The notes beneath the pieces are model-generated. The model saw nothing but the letters and a program-made list of their open reading frames with translations. It ran no database searches and was not told the origin of the DNA. From Hoeflea sp. (lineage in GTDB: Bacteria > Pseudomonadota > Alphaproteobacteria > Rhizobiales > Rhizobiaceae), in the NCBI GenBank assembly GCA_002707605.1, contig PANK01000001.1, forward strand, positions 1,537,376-1,571,851: 34,476 nt of DNA. Reading direction: 5' to 3'. Each line of letters starts with the position of its first letter. The first letter of the stretch is position 1. A program made the translations under genes and the position numbers. This document shows positions 27,401 through 34,476 of the stretch, one piece after another.

Positions 27401-27965
27401 CACCGCGTCGGGCCTCGGCTTGGGCCTTTCGATCGTCGATCGCATTGCACGCGTTCTCAATCTCAATGTGGAGATTTCCTCGGAACCCGGACGGGGCACG
27501 CAGTTCCGGGTCGCGCTGCCGATCGAAACCAATGTCAAACGGCTTCAGGCGATCACACAGCCTGCCGATACGAAGCCGGCCAAACCGCTCGACGGCATTC
27601 GCGTGCTCTGCATCGACAACGAACCGAAAATCCTCGAGGGAATGGAACTGCTGCTGACTGGCTGGGGCTGCAGGGTGACAACCGCCGCCTCGCTGGAAGA
27701 GGCGCTGAAATGCGAAGCTTTGCCTGACGCCATCCTTGCCGACTATCATCTCGATGAAGGCTTCGGTACCGACGCGATCATGGCGGTCCGCGCGAGCTTC
27801 GGCGCGGATATTCCTTCGCTTCTCTTGACCGCCGACCGGACGCCGGAGGTTCGCGCCATCGCCGAAGCAGAACGCATCGCGATCCAGAACAAGCCGGTCA
27901 AGCCCGCTGCACTGAGGGCATTTCTCAACCAGGTGGCAGCCGTCAGGAAGGCGGCGGCAGAATAG
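24480..27965 (+). CDS. Hybrid sensor histidine kinase with N-terminal sodium:solute-symporter domain (NahK/ErcS, CrbS-like)
   Basis: 1161 residues: an SLC5-like membrane domain with about 12-13 helices (about 1-515), a linker, a PAS domain (about 640-765, GQLDQGITVFDSSNRLTVWN), a coiled coil, a HisKA domain with H808 in AAAGHDILQPLNAARLY, an ATPase domain (NLVSNAIKYT, DTGIGIP, SGLGLGLSIV), and a C-terminal receiver with D1088 (LADYHLDEG). All kinase boxes are complete. The architecture is that of CrbS-type kinases, which control acetate use in Pseudomonas and Vibrio, and a symporter operon of that regulon type lies nearby. GAGGGAGG precedes ATG 24480. The ligand is not provable from sequence. 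Confidence 0.95.
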   Translation: MLPGWLIFGSALSYMLLLFVIAAYGDRAGTRRLRQSVGRPIIYSLSLAIYCTSWTYYGGVGLAASQGWEFIGIYIGPVLMFTLGMPLITRIVTLAKAERITSIADFMAARYGKNPAVAAIVALIAVIGSVPYIALQLKAVSSSVSTMINIEAFELLTDNFLFADISLFVTFLLAAFAMIFGTRHTDATEHQDGLILAVAMESLIKLVAFTAIGLAVVFLLFDGPIDLFNAARDNADVQRSLAYETGPTRWALLIGLSAVAIILLPRQFHVMVVENRTAAELKLARWLLPLYLVAINLFVLPVAMAGLMQFGPEGTSDLFVLSIPLNNDMPLLALAAFLGGFSAATAMVIVASVAVAIMASNDLIVPLVLRNRDKRMPGGDFPQTILWIRRTAIAGVLFLGFAYYRSIDTNAGLASIGLLSFAAIAQLAPAFFGGLFWRQANARGAIAGLVSGILVWGYILLLPSLGGPDNSHIADAVLSFLIPGIDNTGVSGDPLFTAVLLSLIVNTVCYIVGSLSRRARSIERVQAAVFIPEGRRQKLPRSGWKTKVTVGNLKQTIGRYLGHERTERSFHSYERSLGHWIRDEDPADMGLLRFAEQLLASAIGSSSARLVLTLLFQRADELPGDAARLLDEASDALQYNRDLLQTALGQLDQGITVFDSSNRLTVWNRRFRALFDLPEQVGQVGTSLESILRILADRGDIEEGTESDTLKRFLTMDTPFTITAGTPQRIIEIRSNPMPDNGFVTTYADITERVAADIALKQANETLEQRVAERTGELTRVNKELEKAQQAAEDANIGKTRFLAAAGHDILQPLNAARLYSSTLVERLGDSDNQDVVRNIDSSLESVETILGAVLDISRLDTGAMKPRMASFPLQDVLNRVLTDFAPVAREKNLRFTVVPTSAYIRTDPNLLRRLIQNLVSNAIKYTREGRVLIGVRRRGNTAVLQVLDTGIGIPSTKFRTVFREFARLDEGARTASGLGLGLSIVDRIARVLNLNVEISSEPGRGTQFRVALPIETNVKRLQAITQPADTKPAKPLDGIRVLCIDNEPKILEGMELLLTGWGCRVTTAASLEEALKCEALPDAILADYHLDEGFGTDAIMAVRASFGADIPSLLLTADRTPEVRAIAEAERIAIQNKPVKPAALRAFLNQVAAVRKAAAE

Positions 27966-27973
27966 CCGGGATC

Positions 27974-28006
27974 AGGACCTGTCATTCAATTAAGTTGACA
28001 GTTCCT
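27974..28006. terminator. Convergent (bidirectional) terminator hairpin
   Basis: AGGACCTGTCA (27974-27984) and TGACAGTTCCT (27996-28006) pair with one mismatch around an 11-base loop, exactly between the tail-to-tail hybrid kinase and LuxR-regulator genes. No long T-run, so efficiency is uncertain. Confidence 0.55.
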
Positions 28007-28010
28007 GCTC

Positions 28011-28667
28011 CTACTCGCCGGTTGCGAGAACTTCCGCGCCGATCTTCTGAAGCTGGATAACCGCCTGGGTTCGGCTGTCGACGCCGAGCTTCTGCAGGAC
28101 CGCCGAGACATGCGCCTTGATGGTGGCTTCCGAGACAGAAAGCTCATAGGCGATCTGCTTGTTCAACAGCCCCTCGGCGAGCATGTTGAGCACCCTGCCC
28201 TGTTGCGGCGTGAGCGTATTGAGACGCTTGATCAGCGCCGTGACTTCCGGATCGTGCTCGGCACCCAGATCGATTCCGTCCGGCGTGTAGACATCGCCTT
28301 CGAGGACGGCACGCACGCCGGTGCGGATTTCCTCGATGCTGGCAGATTTGGAGATAAAACCCGAGGCGCCCAGTTCCAGCGCACGGCGGATGGTGGAGGA
28401 ATCGTCTGTCGCCGAGACCACGACGACCGGCAGGCTCGGGAACTCCGCCCGGAATGCAATCAGACCGGACAGGCCGGAAACACCGGGCATTGTGAGATCA
28501 AGCAGAATGAGATCGCAGTCGGGATGATCGGCAGCAGCCTTGCGGGCGTGGTCGAGATCGCCCGCCTCGATAATGGCCGCCTCTTCGCCCGTTCCTTCCA
28601 GCGCCTGTCGCATGGCGCCCCGGAAAAGCGGGTGATCGTCGGCGATAATGAACGTTTGTTGCGTCAT
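28011..28667 (-). CDS. LuxR/NarL-type response regulator (CrbR-like)
   Basis: A 218-residue regulator: receiver domain with D10/D11 and phosphoacceptor D57 (LILLDLTMPG), then a LuxR helix-turn-helix (about 152-205, LTPQQGRVLNMLAEG, NKQIAYELSVSEATIKAHV). ATG 28667 is preferred because the G-rich ribosome site is about 9 bases away; ATG 28676 would be too close. It faces the hybrid kinase tail-to-tail, and NahK/CrbS-type kinases typically signal to this regulator class. Likely activator of the symporter and related carbon-uptake genes; binding sites not identified. Confidence 0.93.
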   Translation of the reverse strand: MTQQTFIIADDHPLFRGAMRQALEGTGEEAAIIEAGDLDHARKAAADHPDCDLILLDLTMPGVSGLSGLIAFRAEFPSLPVVVVSATDDSSTIRRALELGASGFISKSASIEEIRTGVRAVLEGDVYTPDGIDLGAEHDPEVTALIKRLNTLTPQQGRVLNMLAEGLLNKQIAYELSVSEATIKAHVSAVLQKLGVDSRTQAVIQLQKIGAEVLATGE

Positions 28668-28750
28668 GTCTCGCATTCCCCCCGTCTTTCGGAATAATCC
28701 GGAAATACAGGCTTGGCAAGAAATTGCTGCATCCTGCTACCGCAGCGTGA

Positions 28751-29062
28751 TCAAGCGATTGCTCGCAGACGACGGGCCATTTCGGGCAATCGCACAACGA
28801 ACCAGACAGCCGTCCAGACATTGCCGAGAAAAGGGATCGGCAGGATCCACAGCGCCGCCACCCACCATTTGCGCTCGAAGAAGAAAATCACGGTCGCCAA
28901 CAAGAGAAAGCCGAGATAGAGGTCGGCCATGCTGACCAGCCCCCACGGCTCGCTCATCAGCCAGGCGCCGGCTTCCGAAAACGTGCCAGTCCCGATCGCC
29001 CATACGATAAGGATCGCAAAAGCGATTGCGAGAGCCGCGATGACGAGGCGCAAAAGTGTCAT
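28751..29062 (-). CDS. Small multi-pass membrane protein
   Basis: 103 residues with about three membrane segments (about 3-25, 43-63, 67-90), motif SMADLYLGFLLLATVIFFFE followed by a Trp-rich stretch (RKWWVAALW) and a basic end (RLPEMARRLRAIA). It reminds me of DUF1475, but only weakly. Function unknown. Alone between the LuxR regulator and a secreted-protein gene on the same strand. Confidence 0.78.
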   Translation of the reverse strand: MTLLRLVIAALAIAFAILIVWAIGTGTFSEAGAWLMSEPWGLVSMADLYLGFLLLATVIFFFERKWWVAALWILPIPFLGNVWTAVWFVVRLPEMARRLRAIA

Positions 29063-29123
29063 TCATTGTCTCCAGCTAAGTCATGTCGACCAAACGGCGC
29101 GAAAATTCCTTGTGTTCCGACCA

Positions 29124-29609
29124 TCACGTCTTTCGCGGGATGTCATCCCCATCCGGGTCGAGCGGCTTGGGCTCCGGTGGTCTTTCCTTGCGCTCGTCGA
29201 GATCCTTGAAGACATCGAAGAAGTGGTAGATGAATTTCTCCATCATGTTGAAAGCTTCATCGAGCTCCTCGTCGCTCGGCAGCGCGTTCTTCTCACTCCC
29301 CTTGCCGGGTCCGGTTTCCAATGCTGCCACGCGATCTTCCAAAGCGTCGATCCTGGCTTCGAGATCGGCGATATGCTCGTTGACCGCACGGCGCTCATCG
29401 GCAGGCAGTTTGCAGACCACCTGTCCCGATTTCTGTTCACAGACGGTCATCTCTCCGGTGAGCGTATCGAGACGGACAAGCCCTTCGTCGGACTTTTCGA
29501 GAACGTAACGGCCCGAAGCCGGATCGGCGCCGTCCTGAGCGGAAACCGGCGCGGAGCCGCAAGCAAGCACCGCGCCTGCAAACAGCATGGGGACAAATGT
29601 CCTGTTCAT
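29124..29609 (-). CDS. Exported protein with coiled coil, unknown function
   Basis: 161 residues. A signal peptide is clear (MNRTFVPMLFAGAVLACGSA, cleavage near PVSAQD, about residue 25). The mature part has a small domain with two cysteines (CEQKSGQVVC), which could form a periplasmic disulfide, then a coiled coil (HIADLEARIDALEDRVAALE) and an acidic/proline-rich tail (EPKPLDPDGDD). ATG 29609 has GGGAGG upstream; longer frames add residues before the signal peptide and are rejected. I do not recognise the family. Confidence 0.82.
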   Translation of the reverse strand: MNRTFVPMLFAGAVLACGSAPVSAQDGADPASGRYVLEKSDEGLVRLDTLTGEMTVCEQKSGQVVCKLPADERRAVNEHIADLEARIDALEDRVAALETGPGKGSEKNALPSDEELDEAFNMMEKFIYHFFDVFKDLDERKERPPEPKPLDPDGDDIPRKT

Positions 29610-29710
29610 GGCAACCTCCCGTTTGAATCGCCTCACTCTCCCATGCAATCCTGCCGGAAATCGGGTAAGGCCCATTACCGAAAACATAGCAGGCAATCAC
29701 GGGCGGACAA

Positions 29711-30058
29711 ATGAACCCCATCATCTACAAGATCGCGACGCGCGAACTCTGGCGCGAAGCCGAGGAAAAAGGCGTGTTCGACGGCGCACCGATCGATCAT
29801 GCCGACGGTTATATCCATTTCTCGACGGCCGAGCAGGCGCAGGAAACCGCTGCCAAGCATTTCAGGGGGCAGGACGATCTGCTGCTGATCGCGATCGATG
29901 CAGATCAGCTCGGAGAAAAGCTCGTTTATGAGCCCTCACGCGGCGGCCAGCTGTTCCCGCATCTCTATGCGCCTCTGCCCCTTTCCGCGGTCCGCTGGGT
30001 CAAGCCGCTTCCGATGAACGAGGACGGCAGCCACACTTTCCCGGAGTTCGACACGTGA
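29711..30058 (+). CDS. DUF952 family protein
   Basis: 115-residue cytosolic protein with the DUF952 signatures IYKIATRELW, DGYIHFSTAEQ and LYAPLPLSAVRWV. Biochemical role unknown. Its TGA overlaps the GTG start of pyrD (GTGA), so the two are translationally coupled, an arrangement I recall from Rhizobiaceae. Confidence 0.92.
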   Translation: MNPIIYKIATRELWREAEEKGVFDGAPIDHADGYIHFSTAEQAQETAAKHFRGQDDLLLIAIDADQLGEKLVYEPSRGGQLFPHLYAPLPLSAVRWVKPLPMNEDGSHTFPEFDT

Positions 30059-31137
30059 GCAGTTCATTCTACGATTTCGGCCGCGATCTTCTCTTCGCCT
30101 TGCCGCCGGAACAGGCCCACAACCTGGCGATCAAGGCCCTTTCTTCCGGCTACGGACCGCGCCCCGACATTCCATCCGATCCGCGACTGACGACCACCGT
30201 CGCAGGGCTCAAGTTCGCCAACCCGCTCGGCATGGCAGCGGGCTTCGACAAGAACGCCAAGGCGGTTTCGGGGCTCTTCCGGCTCGGTTTCGGCGCAGTC
30301 GAGATCGGCTCGGTGACGCCAAGGGCACAGGACGGCAATCCGGCACCGCGTCTTTACCGGCTGCCCGGTCATCACGGCATCATCAACCGCATGGGCTTCA
30401 ACAATGAGGGCCATGCCGAGGTGCTTTCGCGGCTCAACGGTCGAAGCTACAAGGGTGTGCTCGGCGTCAATATCGGCGCCAACAAGGACAGCGACGACCG
30501 GATCGGCGACTATGTGACGGGCATCAAAGCCTTCAACGATGTGGCCGACTATTTCACTGCCAACATCTCCTCGCCCAACACCCCGGGGCTCAGAAGCCTG
30601 CAGACCCGCGAAAGCCTCAGCGAACTCTTCGAGCGTGTGCTCGAGGAACGCGATCGGCATCCGGTCCGCCGTCCGGTCTTTCTGAAGATTGCACCGGATC
30701 TGAGCGAGGAGGAAATCGATGCAATCGCCGAGGAATGTGCGGTTCACGAGATCGACGGTATCGTGATCTCCAACACCACGCTGTCGCGCCGGGAAGTCGA
30801 AGGCGCACGCAATGCGGACCAGGCCGGCGGGCTGTCGGGCCGTCCGGTCTTTCTGCGGTCGACCATCGTGCTCGCCAAGATGCGTGAGCGCGTCGGCCCT
30901 GACATGCCGCTGATCGGTGTCGGCGGTATCGAGAGTGCCGAGACGGCGGCAGAGAAAATCCGCGCGGGCGCAAACCTTATCCAGATCTATTCCGGTTTCA
31001 TCTATGGCGGGCCACTCCTGGCCGTGCGCATCCTGGAAGGGCTGAAAGATCTCTGCACCACCGAAGGGCTCGCAAGCCTGTCCGATCTGCGCGACACGAA
31101 AACCGCCGACTACGCCGGGCGCTCGCTGCTGGCATAG
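30055..31137 (+). CDS. pyrD: Dihydroorotate dehydrogenase (quinone), class 2
   Basis: Oxidises dihydroorotate to orotate in pyrimidine synthesis, passing electrons to quinone at the inner membrane. 360 residues with an N-terminal membrane-associating helix (FYDFGRDLLFALPPEQAHN), GMAAGFDKNAKA (FMN site), INRMGFNNEG, the catalytic serine in NISSPNTPGLRSLQ, ISNTTLSR and the C-terminal FMN-phosphate motif GVGGIESAETA/IQIYSGFIYGGP. GTG start at 30055, overlapping the DUF952 stop. The 3' end overlaps the MATE gene tail-to-tail by 28 bases. Confidence 0.97.
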   Translation: MSSSFYDFGRDLLFALPPEQAHNLAIKALSSGYGPRPDIPSDPRLTTTVAGLKFANPLGMAAGFDKNAKAVSGLFRLGFGAVEIGSVTPRAQDGNPAPRLYRLPGHHGIINRMGFNNEGHAEVLSRLNGRSYKGVLGVNIGANKDSDDRIGDYVTGIKAFNDVADYFTANISSPNTPGLRSLQTRESLSELFERVLEERDRHPVRRPVFLKIAPDLSEEEIDAIAEECAVHEIDGIVISNTTLSRREVEGARNADQAGGLSGRPVFLRSTIVLAKMRERVGPDMPLIGVGGIESAETAAEKIRAGANLIQIYSGFIYGGPLLAVRILEGLKDLCTTEGLASLSDLRDTKTADYAGRSLLA

Positions 31138-32486
31138 CCTTCGCCGAAGTGTTCCCGGGTTCTGCGCGGCAGGACCGCCAGCAGAAACAGACCGCGACCG
31201 GCGAGGAAGATGTTGAGTGCCGCCCAGAGGCCGTGATTGCCGTAGGCGTAGCCCAGATAGTGCGCCGAGGCGATGAAGAGCGCCAGGACCAGCACCATCA
31301 TGTTGCGCATGTCGCGCGACCAGGTCGCGCCGATGAAGACGCCGTCCATCTCGAAGGCCAGCGCGCCGGTCAGTGCCGTGACTGCTGCCCAAGGCAGGAA
31401 GATGTCGGCCATGCGCCGGACTTCCTCGACGGTGGTCAGCATCGCGATCACCCACTCGCCGAACGCCAGGAAGAAGAGCGTGGTCAGCCCGGCGAGGAGG
31501 AAACTCCAGAAGGTGGTGAGCTTGATCGCGCGGATGAAGGCCGGGCGGTAATGCGCGCCAATGGCACGCCCGACGATCTGTTCGGCGGCCGTGGCCAGAC
31601 CGTCCATGTAGTAGCCTGCGACCAGAAAGATGTTCATCAGGATGGCGTTGGCGGCAAGCTGGAGTTCCCCGAGCGCCGCGCCCAATCGTGTGAACCAGAG
31701 AAAGGCGAACATCAGTCCGAGACTGCGGATCATGATGTCGGTGTTGAGCGAAAGGAGCCGTTTCAGCGAGGCGATGTCGCGGATGCGCGCGAGAGAGGGG
31801 CGCTCCGTGGCGTCGAAGCCGGAAATCACGATGACCAGGCCCACGGCGCAACCGACAACTTCGGAAATCACAGTTGCCCAGGCAACGCCCGGCAAGCCCC
31901 ATCCGAGGAGAAGACCGAACCAGACGGAGAGAACGATGTTCGTGCCGTAGATGACGGTTTGCAGGAGGAGCCCGAGACCCGAACGGCCCTTGCCCAGCAC
32001 GAAACCCAGAAGCACGTAGTTGGCAAGCGCGACCGGCGCCGAGAACACGCGGATCTCCAGATAGGTGCGTGCCGCCCGACTCACAGCCTCCCCGGGGTTC
32101 ATGAAGATCAGTCCACCCCAGATGAGAAGCGGACTGATGAGGATGACCACCGCGCCGAGAACGACCGACGTGATCAGCGCGCGCCAGAAGATCGCCTGCT
32201 GCTCGACGGCATCGTCACGACCGATGGCTTGGGCGACCAGACCCGTCGTCGACGAGCGGAAGAAATTGAACGCGGCAAAGATGATATCGAACAGCGTGGC
32301 GGCGACTGCCAGACCGCCGATCAGTGCCGGGTCGCCCAGTCGCCCGACCACAGCGGTATCCACAAGACCGAGAATTGGCGTGGTCAGAAACGCAAGCGTC
32401 ATCGGCACAGCGATCGCGAAAACCATGCGATGCGTGACTTCAAAGGCTTTGCCGGCCGTGCGCGGCTGTTCGGAGAGTTGGTCCAT
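31110..32486 (-). CDS. MATE-family multidrug/cation exporter (DinF-like)
   Basis: Inner-membrane antiporter of 458 residues with about 12 membrane helices in two homologous halves; typical elements are LVDTAVVGRLGDPALIGG near residues 40-57 (family motif with D), RSSTTGLVAQAIG, and FEMDGVFIGATWSRDMRN in the second half. Substrate unknown; the DinF subgroup expels organic cations or bile-salt-like compounds. ATG 32486 has no obvious ribosome site, but longer frames lack homologous sequence. Lies divergent to the deacetylase-like gene and convergent with pyrD. Confidence 0.92.
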   Translation of the reverse strand: MDQLSEQPRTAGKAFEVTHRMVFAIAVPMTLAFLTTPILGLVDTAVVGRLGDPALIGGLAVAATLFDIIFAAFNFFRSSTTGLVAQAIGRDDAVEQQAIFWRALITSVVLGAVVILISPLLIWGGLIFMNPGEAVSRAARTYLEIRVFSAPVALANYVLLGFVLGKGRSGLGLLLQTVIYGTNIVLSVWFGLLLGWGLPGVAWATVISEVVGCAVGLVIVISGFDATERPSLARIRDIASLKRLLSLNTDIMIRSLGLMFAFLWFTRLGAALGELQLAANAILMNIFLVAGYYMDGLATAAEQIVGRAIGAHYRPAFIRAIKLTTFWSFLLAGLTTLFFLAFGEWVIAMLTTVEEVRRMADIFLPWAAVTALTGALAFEMDGVFIGATWSRDMRNMMVLVLALFIASAHYLGYAYGNHGLWAALNIFLAGRGLFLLAVLPRRTREHFGEGYASSERPA

Positions 32487-32625
32487 TAGGAGAATCCGGC
32501 GGAAGGAAGACTGGCTTCCTACCTGCGCCTTTCGCCTCCCGCTGTAAAGAGCACCGACTGTTGGGTTCCGAGTTCTGCTGACACGTCTCGACGGCAGGGG
32601 TGACAGGATACATATACTGGCGACG

Positions 32626-33531
32626 ATGCCGAAGCCGCCGATCATTCATATCCCGCATTACGACGCGCAGTTCGATCCCGAACATCGCTTCCCAATGAGC
32701 AAATATACCCGCGTCTTCGAGCTGATCGTCGATCGTGGACTGGCGCTGCCCGAAACCGTGATCCGCCCGGCTCCGGCGCCCGCAGCCTGGCTGTCGCTCG
32801 CACACAGCCCGACCTATGTCGATCAGGTTCTCTCGCTCAACGTGCCGCGCGAGATCGAGCGGGAGATCGGCTTCGAAGTCACCGAACGCGTTTCCCTGCG
32901 CGCGCAACTCGCTTCCGCGGGAACGGTGCTTGCCGCCCGGCTGGCGCTGGAAACGGGCGTGGCCTGCAACACGGCCGGCGGCAGCCATCATGCGCGGCGC
33001 GAATCCGGTGCCGGTTTCTGCACCTTCAACGATGTGGCGGTGGCCGCAAATGTCCTGTTGGCGGATCGGTCCATCGATCGGGCGCTCGTTGTCGATCTCG
33101 ATGTGCACCAGGGTGACGGGACAGCAAGGATCTGTGCGGGCGATCCGCGTATCCGGACAGTCTCGATGCACGCGGCGAAGAATTACCCCGTGCGCAAACC
33201 CGCGTCTTCCATCGATGTAGAATTGCCCGACGGCGTGCGCGACGAGGCCTATCTCGAAATGCTCGACTGGCTGCTGCCGCAGACGATGGACGCTTTCACA
33301 CCCGATATCGTCTTCTACAATGCAGGCGTCGATCCCCATTGCGAGGACCGTCTCGGTCGGCTGGCGCTCAGCGATAGGGGCTTGCGCGCCCGCGACCGGG
33401 CCGTGTTCGCCTATTTCCGGGAGCGCAACCTACCGGTGGTCTCGGTTATGGGCGGCGGTTACTCGCGCGACGTCGATGCGGTCGCCCGCCGCCACCTCAT
33501 CACGTTCGAGACAGCGGCGGAGTTCACCTGA
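32626..33531 (+). CDS. Histone-deacetylase-like amidohydrolase
   Basis: Zinc hydrolase of the arginase/deacetylase superfamily; bacterial members remove acetyl groups from polyamines, acetoin-related or protein substrates, undetermined here. The 301 residues show GGSHHARRESGAGFCTFND (the double-histidine catalytic box), VDLDVHQGDGT (zinc ligands D and H), YNAGVDPHCEDRLG (third zinc ligand) and the closing VMGGGYS. Complete catalytic set. The start ATG 32626 is close to the promoter region shared with the MATE gene. Confidence 0.94.
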   Translation: MPKPPIIHIPHYDAQFDPEHRFPMSKYTRVFELIVDRGLALPETVIRPAPAPAAWLSLAHSPTYVDQVLSLNVPREIEREIGFEVTERVSLRAQLASAGTVLAARLALETGVACNTAGGSHHARRESGAGFCTFNDVAVAANVLLADRSIDRALVVDLDVHQGDGTARICAGDPRIRTVSMHAAKNYPVRKPASSIDVELPDGVRDEAYLEMLDWLLPQTMDAFTPDIVFYNAGVDPHCEDRLGRLALSDRGLRARDRAVFAYFRERNLPVVSVMGGGYSRDVDAVARRHLITFETAAEFT

Positions 33532-33535
33532 GCCC

Positions 33536-33805
33536 TCAGCGGCGGTAATTCAGAAGCCGGATGATGATGAAGGCGGGGATCACGATCGTCGCACCGAGTA
33601 CGAGGTAGCTGCCGAAACGGCCGAGCGCTGCAAAGCCCATGTTCCACAGGTTCACCACCGCATCGCGGATCCAGTAGAACACATCTTCGGGGTACCAGTT
33701 GAAGGCGCTCATGATGACGCCGACGATAAAGGACACCACCAGAAGCTTGAGGATGGTGCGCAGAACTGAATCGCCCAGAAAACTGTTCGCCCGGTCGGAC
33801 ATCAT
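33536..33805 (-). CDS. Small membrane protein (DUF6460-like), unknown function
   Basis: 89 residues, two membrane segments (about 18-36 and 62-82) around a Trp-rich loop (NWYPEDVFYWIRDAVVNLW), ending RLLNYRR. ATG 33805 has GGAG 5 bases away; ATG 33802 and GTG 33811 are alternatives. Its 3' end lies 4 bases after the deacetylase-like gene's stop, convergent. Confidence 0.82.
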   Translation of the reverse strand: MMSDRANSFLGDSVLRTILKLLVVSFIVGVIMSAFNWYPEDVFYWIRDAVVNLWNMGFAALGRFGSYLVLGATIVIPAFIIIRLLNYRR

Positions 33806-33868
33806 TGTCACTCCGTTGATCGTGCCTTCCAGATAAGGATTTGCGCGACCGGGAGCAAGTCTCGTGCG

Positions 33869-34476
33869 TCAGGCATCGACCGCAGGGCCGGTTATCAGAG
33901 CCTCCACGGCCTCCAACGTGTCAGCCTCCGCCGGTGGCTTGTCCCAGCGCAGCCGGCTGATGCGAGGGAAACGCATGGCGACACCCGACTTGTGACGGGT
34001 AGAGCGGTTCACGCCCTCGAAGGCCACCTCCAGCACCAGCCCCTTCTCTGCATCCGCGCGTACCGAGCGGACGGGCCCGAACCGCTCGATCGTGTTGTTA
34101 CGGACATAACGATCGATCTTCTTCAACTCCTCGTCGGTGAAACCGAAATAGGCCTTGCCAACGGGAACGAGTTCGCGCGCGCCATCTTCCTCGCGCCAGA
34201 CGCCGAAGGTGTAGTCGGAATAAAATCCGGAGCGCTTGCCGTGACCGCGCTGGGCATAGAGCAGCACTGCATCGATCAGGAACGGATCGCGTTTCCACTT
34301 GAACCATTCGCCACGCGGACGGCCTGCCAGATAGGGCGCCTCCCAGCGCTTGATCATCACACCCTCGATCATCGGCAGCGGCGGTTCGGCGCGATGGACG
34401 GCGAGATCATCCCAGCTTGCGAAATCCACCAGCGGCGACAGATCGAAACGGCGCGGGTCGAACTGTTCGACCAGTT
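33869..34476 (-). CDS. ATP-dependent DNA ligase, C-terminal part (window-edge partial)
   Basis: About 202 C-terminal residues; the frame is open to the window end, so the adenylation lysine motif (KxDG) lies outside. Visible are motif IV (EGVMIKRWEAPY), motif V (WFKWKRDP), DAVLLYAQRGHGKRSG and an OB-fold domain ending ITGPAVDA. The RGHGKRSG stretch marks the ligase type that bacteria keep in the DNA-repair cluster with an MBL-fold exonuclease and an Lhr-like helicase, rather than LigD of end-joining. Neighbouring repair genes would lie beyond 34476. Confidence 0.93.
   Translation of the reverse strand, partial: LVEQFDPRRFDLSPLVDFASWDDLAVHRAEPPLPMIEGVMIKRWEAPYLAGRPRGEWFKWKRDPFLIDAVLLYAQRGHGKRSGFYSDYTFGVWREEDGARELVPVGKAYFGFTDEELKKIDRYVRNNTIERFGPVRSVRADAEKGLVLEVAFEGVNRSTRHKSGVAMRFPRISRLRWDKPPAEADTLEAVEALITGPAVDA

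Noticed and set aside
30064-31902. 612-codon open frame on the - strand
   Set aside because: Antisense to pyrD and out of frame within the MATE gene; both of those have full family motifs.
31149-32489. 446-codon open frame on the + strand
   Set aside because: Antisense to the MATE gene; very charged, no recognisable domain.

Overview
The window looks like a chromosome segment of a Hyphomicrobiales/Rhizobiaceae-type alphaproteobacterium. The case rests on gene content and protein character (murA preceded by a tiny basic protein, pyrD after a DUF952 gene, a LigD-unrelated ATP-dependent DNA ligase, an NahK/ErcS-type hybrid kinase), high G+C host genes and extensive gene overlap. No 16S or other marker is present, so the genus is not called.

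Layout. Bases 1-1047 hold the 5' part of murA (its C-terminus lies beyond the window) and a 58-residue protein ahead of it. A tRNA-Thr(GGT) lies at 1333-1407. Its 3' end is the attachment site of a 12.7 kb genomic island (1385-14072), bounded by a perfect 32-bp direct repeat. The island starts with a tyrosine integrase. It carries a complete type I restriction-modification operon (hsdR, hsdM, hsdS), and the hsd transcript continues without a gap into a short HipA-like kinase and a HIRAN-domain protein. A second block follows: a serine recombinase with a res-like upstream region, a plasmid-type RNase HI and a ParB-like protein. It ends in a non-coding stretch with the right attachment site.

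From 14073 the resident chromosome resumes. It holds an FkbM methyltransferase, then a minus-strand block related to acetate/organic-acid uptake: DUF4212 protein plus sodium:solute symporter, a cNMP/CBS/DUF294 protein, a small membrane protein, a REC-only regulator, and a membrane-bound PAS/pseudokinase protein fused to a DnaQ exonuclease. After an aminotransferase and mscL come a hybrid histidine kinase whose N-terminus is itself a symporter-like domain and, tail-to-tail, a LuxR-type regulator. Together these resemble the CrbS/CrbR-ActP acetate system known from gammaproteobacteria. The rest is ordinary host content: two small envelope proteins, DUF952, pyrD, a MATE exporter, a histone-deacetylase-like hydrolase, a small membrane protein and the 3' part of an ATP-dependent DNA ligase gene running off the window end.

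The most interesting piece is the hsdRMS-hipA-HIRAN operon. The kinase is about 120 residues shorter than classical HipA, no HipB-like gene is present, and the partner protein may carry the missing HipA N-terminal region fused to a DNA-end-binding HIRAN domain. It could be a split, DNA-damage- or restriction-linked toxin-antitoxin or back-up defence module. That function is inference; the gene order, overlaps and motifs are visible.
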